Of a stretch of 64,000 nt of DNA, positions 61,731 to 64,000 are shown one piece after another; within the stretch, counting starts at the first letter, position 1; every line of letters starts with the position of its first letter. The stretch comes from Haloechinothrix aidingensis (GTDB lineage Bacteria > Actinomycetota > Actinomycetes > Mycobacteriales > Pseudonocardiaceae): the NCBI RefSeq assembly GCF_013450155.1, contig NZ_JACCKD010000003.1, forward strand, positions 558,001 through 622,000, in the 5' to 3' direction. The position numbers were made by a program, and so were the translations under genes. Below the pieces are notes generated by a model that ran no database searches, was not told the DNA's origin, and saw only the letters and a list, made by a program, of their open reading frames with translations.

Positions 61731-64000
61731 CTACATCGCCACCCGGTAGGCGCTGCTGTCGCCGAGCAGCCGTTTCACCCGACCGGCGATGCCCTCGACA
61801 TCGGCTGCCCATGCCCGGACACGCTCACGCGCATCCCCAGGCATCAGAGCCTCCGGATCGCCGAGACCGGCCTCCACGCGGTCCACCTCGGGGATCTCCC
61901 CGTGCGGGCGCGGCGCCCCCGCGCCCGCACGTAGCTCCCGGGCTGCCGCCAGCAGGGTGGCGGCCTTCTCGGTCTCGTCGACCGTCAGGGCGAGACCCTC
62001 GAGGGCGAGCGCGACAGCGCGACGGTCCCTGGTGCGCGTCGCATCGTGCAGGGACCGCATGTGCCAGGAGTACGCCGTGCCGGTGTCCCCGCCTGCCACG
62101 CCGGCGAGCCCGATGGCCGCGCAGGTGAAGGCACTACCGGCATGCGAGCCGATCCCCCGGTAGTGCCGCAGCGCGGCCTCGTGGTGCACAAGCGCGTCGT
62201 GCGCGTGACCCGCACGCCGCAGCACCAACCCCAGTCCGTTGTTGGCGTAGGCCACCGTGTTCGGCTTACCCAACTGACGCCCCAGGTCACGAGCGTTCCG
62301 AAGGCACAGGAGGGCCGCATCGAGCTCCTCGCTCAGGCCGAGCAGGTTGCCGATCTTGACGACCTGGTACGCGTGGACGTCGCGCATGCCGAGCTCCTCG
62401 GCGATGCCCGCCATGTCCTCGCGCGCCGCGCGAGCCCGCTGGTAGGAGCCCTCCATCTCGTCGAGACCGGCCAGCAGGTCGAGTGCCTGCAGCTCCCCCC
62501 ACCGGTCCCCTGCCGAGACGAACCCCGCCCTGGCCGTCTCCGCGTGGTGCCGCGCGCGCCGGGTGCTGCCGTTTCGTGAGGCGTCGATACCCGAGGTGAG
62601 CCGCGCGGCTGCGATGTACCACTCGTCATCGAGCTGCTCGGCCACCCTGTTGATGCGCGCGAGGAGGTGGCCACCCCGTTCGGGCTCGCCGCGCTGGAAC
62701 ACGCGATCCGCGGTGAGCAGGGCGATCAGCCTCAGACCACTGCCCCAGTCCTGTGTCGGCGTCGACGACAGCACCGCGAGGCAGCGACGCAGGGCCTGCT
62801 CGGCGTCGACGTCGGTCAGCGCGAGGGCGTCCCGCCACGCCGACGCGGTCCACCGGCCGGGAGTGCGCTCCTCGGCGTGCCGGAGCAGGCTCTCCAGGAT
62901 GGCCCGGCCTTCCCTCCTGCGCCCGCTGAGCCACCAGAACCAACCGAGGCAGCAGGCCATATCGAGCGCGTCCGCGACGCGTCCCAGCTCGCGCAATGCT
63001 GCCAGCGCGGCGACCAGATCGGCGTGGGCCGCGCCGAGCGCCCGCAGTGCCCGCGGTTGCTCACCGCAGCGCAGCAGCCAGTCGTAGCGCGCGGCGACGC
63101 CGTGAAAGTACCCGGCATGCGCCGCCGTGATCGCGTCGAGATCCGGGTGTTCGGTCAGCGAGCGCCGGGCGTACGAACGGATCGTGTCGAGCAGCCGGTA
63201 GGGCGCCGGCACCGGCCCCGGGTCGTAGCTGATCAGTGAGCGGTCCACCAGACCGGCCACCGACCGGGCGAGGTCACCGCCACGGACCCCGTCCGGTGCG
63301 AGGGCGTGCGCCGCGTCGAGGCTCCAGGACCCTTCGATCAGCGACAGCCTGGCCAGTAGGTCGCGCTCCTGCTCGCCGAGCAGCCTCCAGCTGCGCTCGA
63401 TCGTCTCGATCAGCGTGGACCCACTGCCGTGCTGCAGGAAGTCCTGGTCCGCCCGCATATGCGCGGCCAGGTCCGACAGCGTCAGACCGCCGAGCAGCCC
63501 GGCGGCGACCTCCATCGCGAGCGGGATGCCGTCTGTGCGGCGCACGATCGCGGCTACCTCGCCGAACTCGGCCTCGGACAACGCCTCGGCGTCGAGTCCG
63601 GCTCTGGTGCAGAACAAGGCTACGGACTCGGCCGCCAGGTAGTCCTGCCGCGCGGCCTCGACCGGGGGCAACGCCAGCGGATCCAGCCGCAGGACGGCCT
63701 CACCGGCGAGTCCCAGCAGCACCCGGGTGGTGACGACCATGCGCAGCTCGGGGCACGCCGCCAGCAGGTAACCGGCCAGCTCGGCGACCTCGGCCACGAC
63801 GTGCTCCCCGCCGTCCAGCACGAGGACCATCTCCCGCGAGCCGATCCGGTCGCGCAACCTCTCGACGGCACCCCGCTGGCTGTCCGTGGTCAGCCGCTCG
63901 TCACTGCCGAGGTTGGCTCCTTGCCTGTCACGAAACGTCCGGAGGACGGCGTCGGCGATCGTCGCCGAGTCGGTGGGGCAGTCGATCGTGCCAGCCACCG
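61731..64000 (-). CDS. AfsR-like STAND ATPase regulator with TPR tail, N-terminus outside window
   Basis: The frame is open to the window edge, so the beginning, including Walker A and any DNA-binding domain, is missing. Visible are the STAND Walker B MVLVLDGGEHV, the sensor VVTTR, and a winged-helix-like block (ERDLLARLSLIEGSWSLDAAHAL). A long series of degenerate TPR helices (AHAGYFHGVAARYDWLL, EGRAILESLLRHAEE and similar) fills the rest. This is the layout of AfsR/SARP-type or LuxR-type regulators of secondary metabolism. The class cannot be told without the N-terminus. Confidence 0.85.
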   Translation of the reverse strand, partial: VAGTIDCPTDSATIADAVLRTFRDRQGANLGSDERLTTDSQRGAVERLRDRIGSREMVLVLDGGEHVVAEVAELAGYLLAACPELRMVVTTRVLLGLAGEAVLRLDPLALPPVEAARQDYLAAESVALFCTRAGLDAEALSEAEFGEVAAIVRRTDGIPLAMEVAAGLLGGLTLSDLAAHMRADQDFLQHGSGSTLIETIERSWRLLGEQERDLLARLSLIEGSWSLDAAHALAPDGVRGGDLARSVAGLVDRSLISYDPGPVPAPYRLLDTIRSYARRSLTEHPDLDAITAAHAGYFHGVAARYDWLLRCGEQPRALRALGAAHADLVAALAALRELGRVADALDMACCLGWFWWLSGRRREGRAILESLLRHAEERTPGRWTASAWRDALALTDVDAEQALRRCLAVLSSTPTQDWGSGLRLIALLTADRVFQRGEPERGGHLLARINRVAEQLDDEWYIAAARLTSGIDASRNGSTRRARHHAETARAGFVSAGDRWGELQALDLLAGLDEMEGSYQRARAAREDMAGIAEELGMRDVHAYQVVKIGNLLGLSEELDAALLCLRNARDLGRQLGKPNTVAYANNGLGLVLRRAGHAHDALVHHEAALRHYRGIGSHAGSAFTCAAIGLAGVAGGDTGTAYSWHMRSLHDATRTRDRRAVALALEGLALTVDETEKAATLLAAARELRAGAGAPRPHGEIPEVDRVEAGLGDPEALMPGDARERVRAWAADVEGIAGRVKRLLGDSSAYRVAM

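Noticed and set aside
1-64000. CRISPR arrays, prophage, transposons, integrons, rRNA or tRNA genes
   Set aside because: No regularly spaced repeats, transposase or integrase motifs, or tRNA/rRNA signatures were found on reading both strands.

Overview
The window is 64 kb of dense, very GC-rich DNA with GTG/TTG starts, stop/start overlaps and leaderless TANNNT-7nt-start promoters. This points to a high-GC actinomycete. The gene complement (PASTA-less Ser/Thr kinase, coproporphyrin-type heme genes, DUF3000 next to a WhiI-like regulator, LuxR-ATPase and AfsR-like regulators, SEDS-PBP fusion) resembles Pseudonocardiaceae. Choline oxidation and betaine uptake genes suggest a salt- or drought-tolerant strain. 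The family assignment is an inference from content, not from any search. No rRNA, tRNA, CRISPR array, transposase or integrase was seen.

Layout. 0-5.4 kb: truncated CoA transferase, a lipoprotein alpha/beta hydrolase lacking its nucleophile, a membrane Ser/Thr kinase, msrB. 5.4-8.8 kb (minus): hemE-hemY-hemQ. 8.9-12.1 kb: DUF3000, an orphan response regulator, an RNase D-like exonuclease. 12.0-14.1 kb (minus): kynA-kynU tryptophan catabolism. 14.3-16.5 kb: a sirtuin, then an AT-richer island with one striking gene that joins a DCC/thioredoxin-like CxxC domain, an internal Tat signal and an 18-cysteine C-terminus. 17-27 kb: an amino-acid/sodium symporter, a BetI-like regulator, betB, betA and a betaine ABC importer with a double-domain permease. 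27.2-28.4 kb: an AbiEi/DUF559-like gene bracketed by two 55-bp palindromes that are reverse complements of each other.

28.4-30.1 kb: an M15 peptidase coupled to a small membrane protein. 30.2-36.4 kb (minus): a branched-chain-type ABC importer preceded by a membrane-anchored surface protein. 36.7-40.4 kb (minus): SDR, paired acyl-CoA dehydrogenases and a TetR regulator, with a CTAAGC-N4-GCTTAG operator candidate in front. 40.8-43.1 kb: an XRE / ImmA-like protease / MAB_1171c-type membrane protein cassette. 43-50.7 kb: adenosine deaminase, SodC-like lipoprotein, secreted S1 protease, giant LuxR-ATPase regulator.

50.9-54.0 kb: cstA, a small protein ending in Cys-Cys (cory-CC-star type) and an ArsA-like ATPase in one overlapping operon. 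54-59.5 kb: an MreB-like protein converging on a SEDS-PBP fusion and its upstream membrane protein, which looks like a self-contained cell-wall module. 59.8-64 kb: AlkB, an RluA-type pseudouridine synthase, a small conserved protein and a truncated AfsR-like STAND regulator.

The best candidates for something undescribed are the DCC-Tat-cysteine-rich precursor, the XRE/ImmA/MAB_1171c cassette, the CstA/CC-star/ArsA operon and the one-polypeptide SEDS-PBP beside an MreB paralogue.
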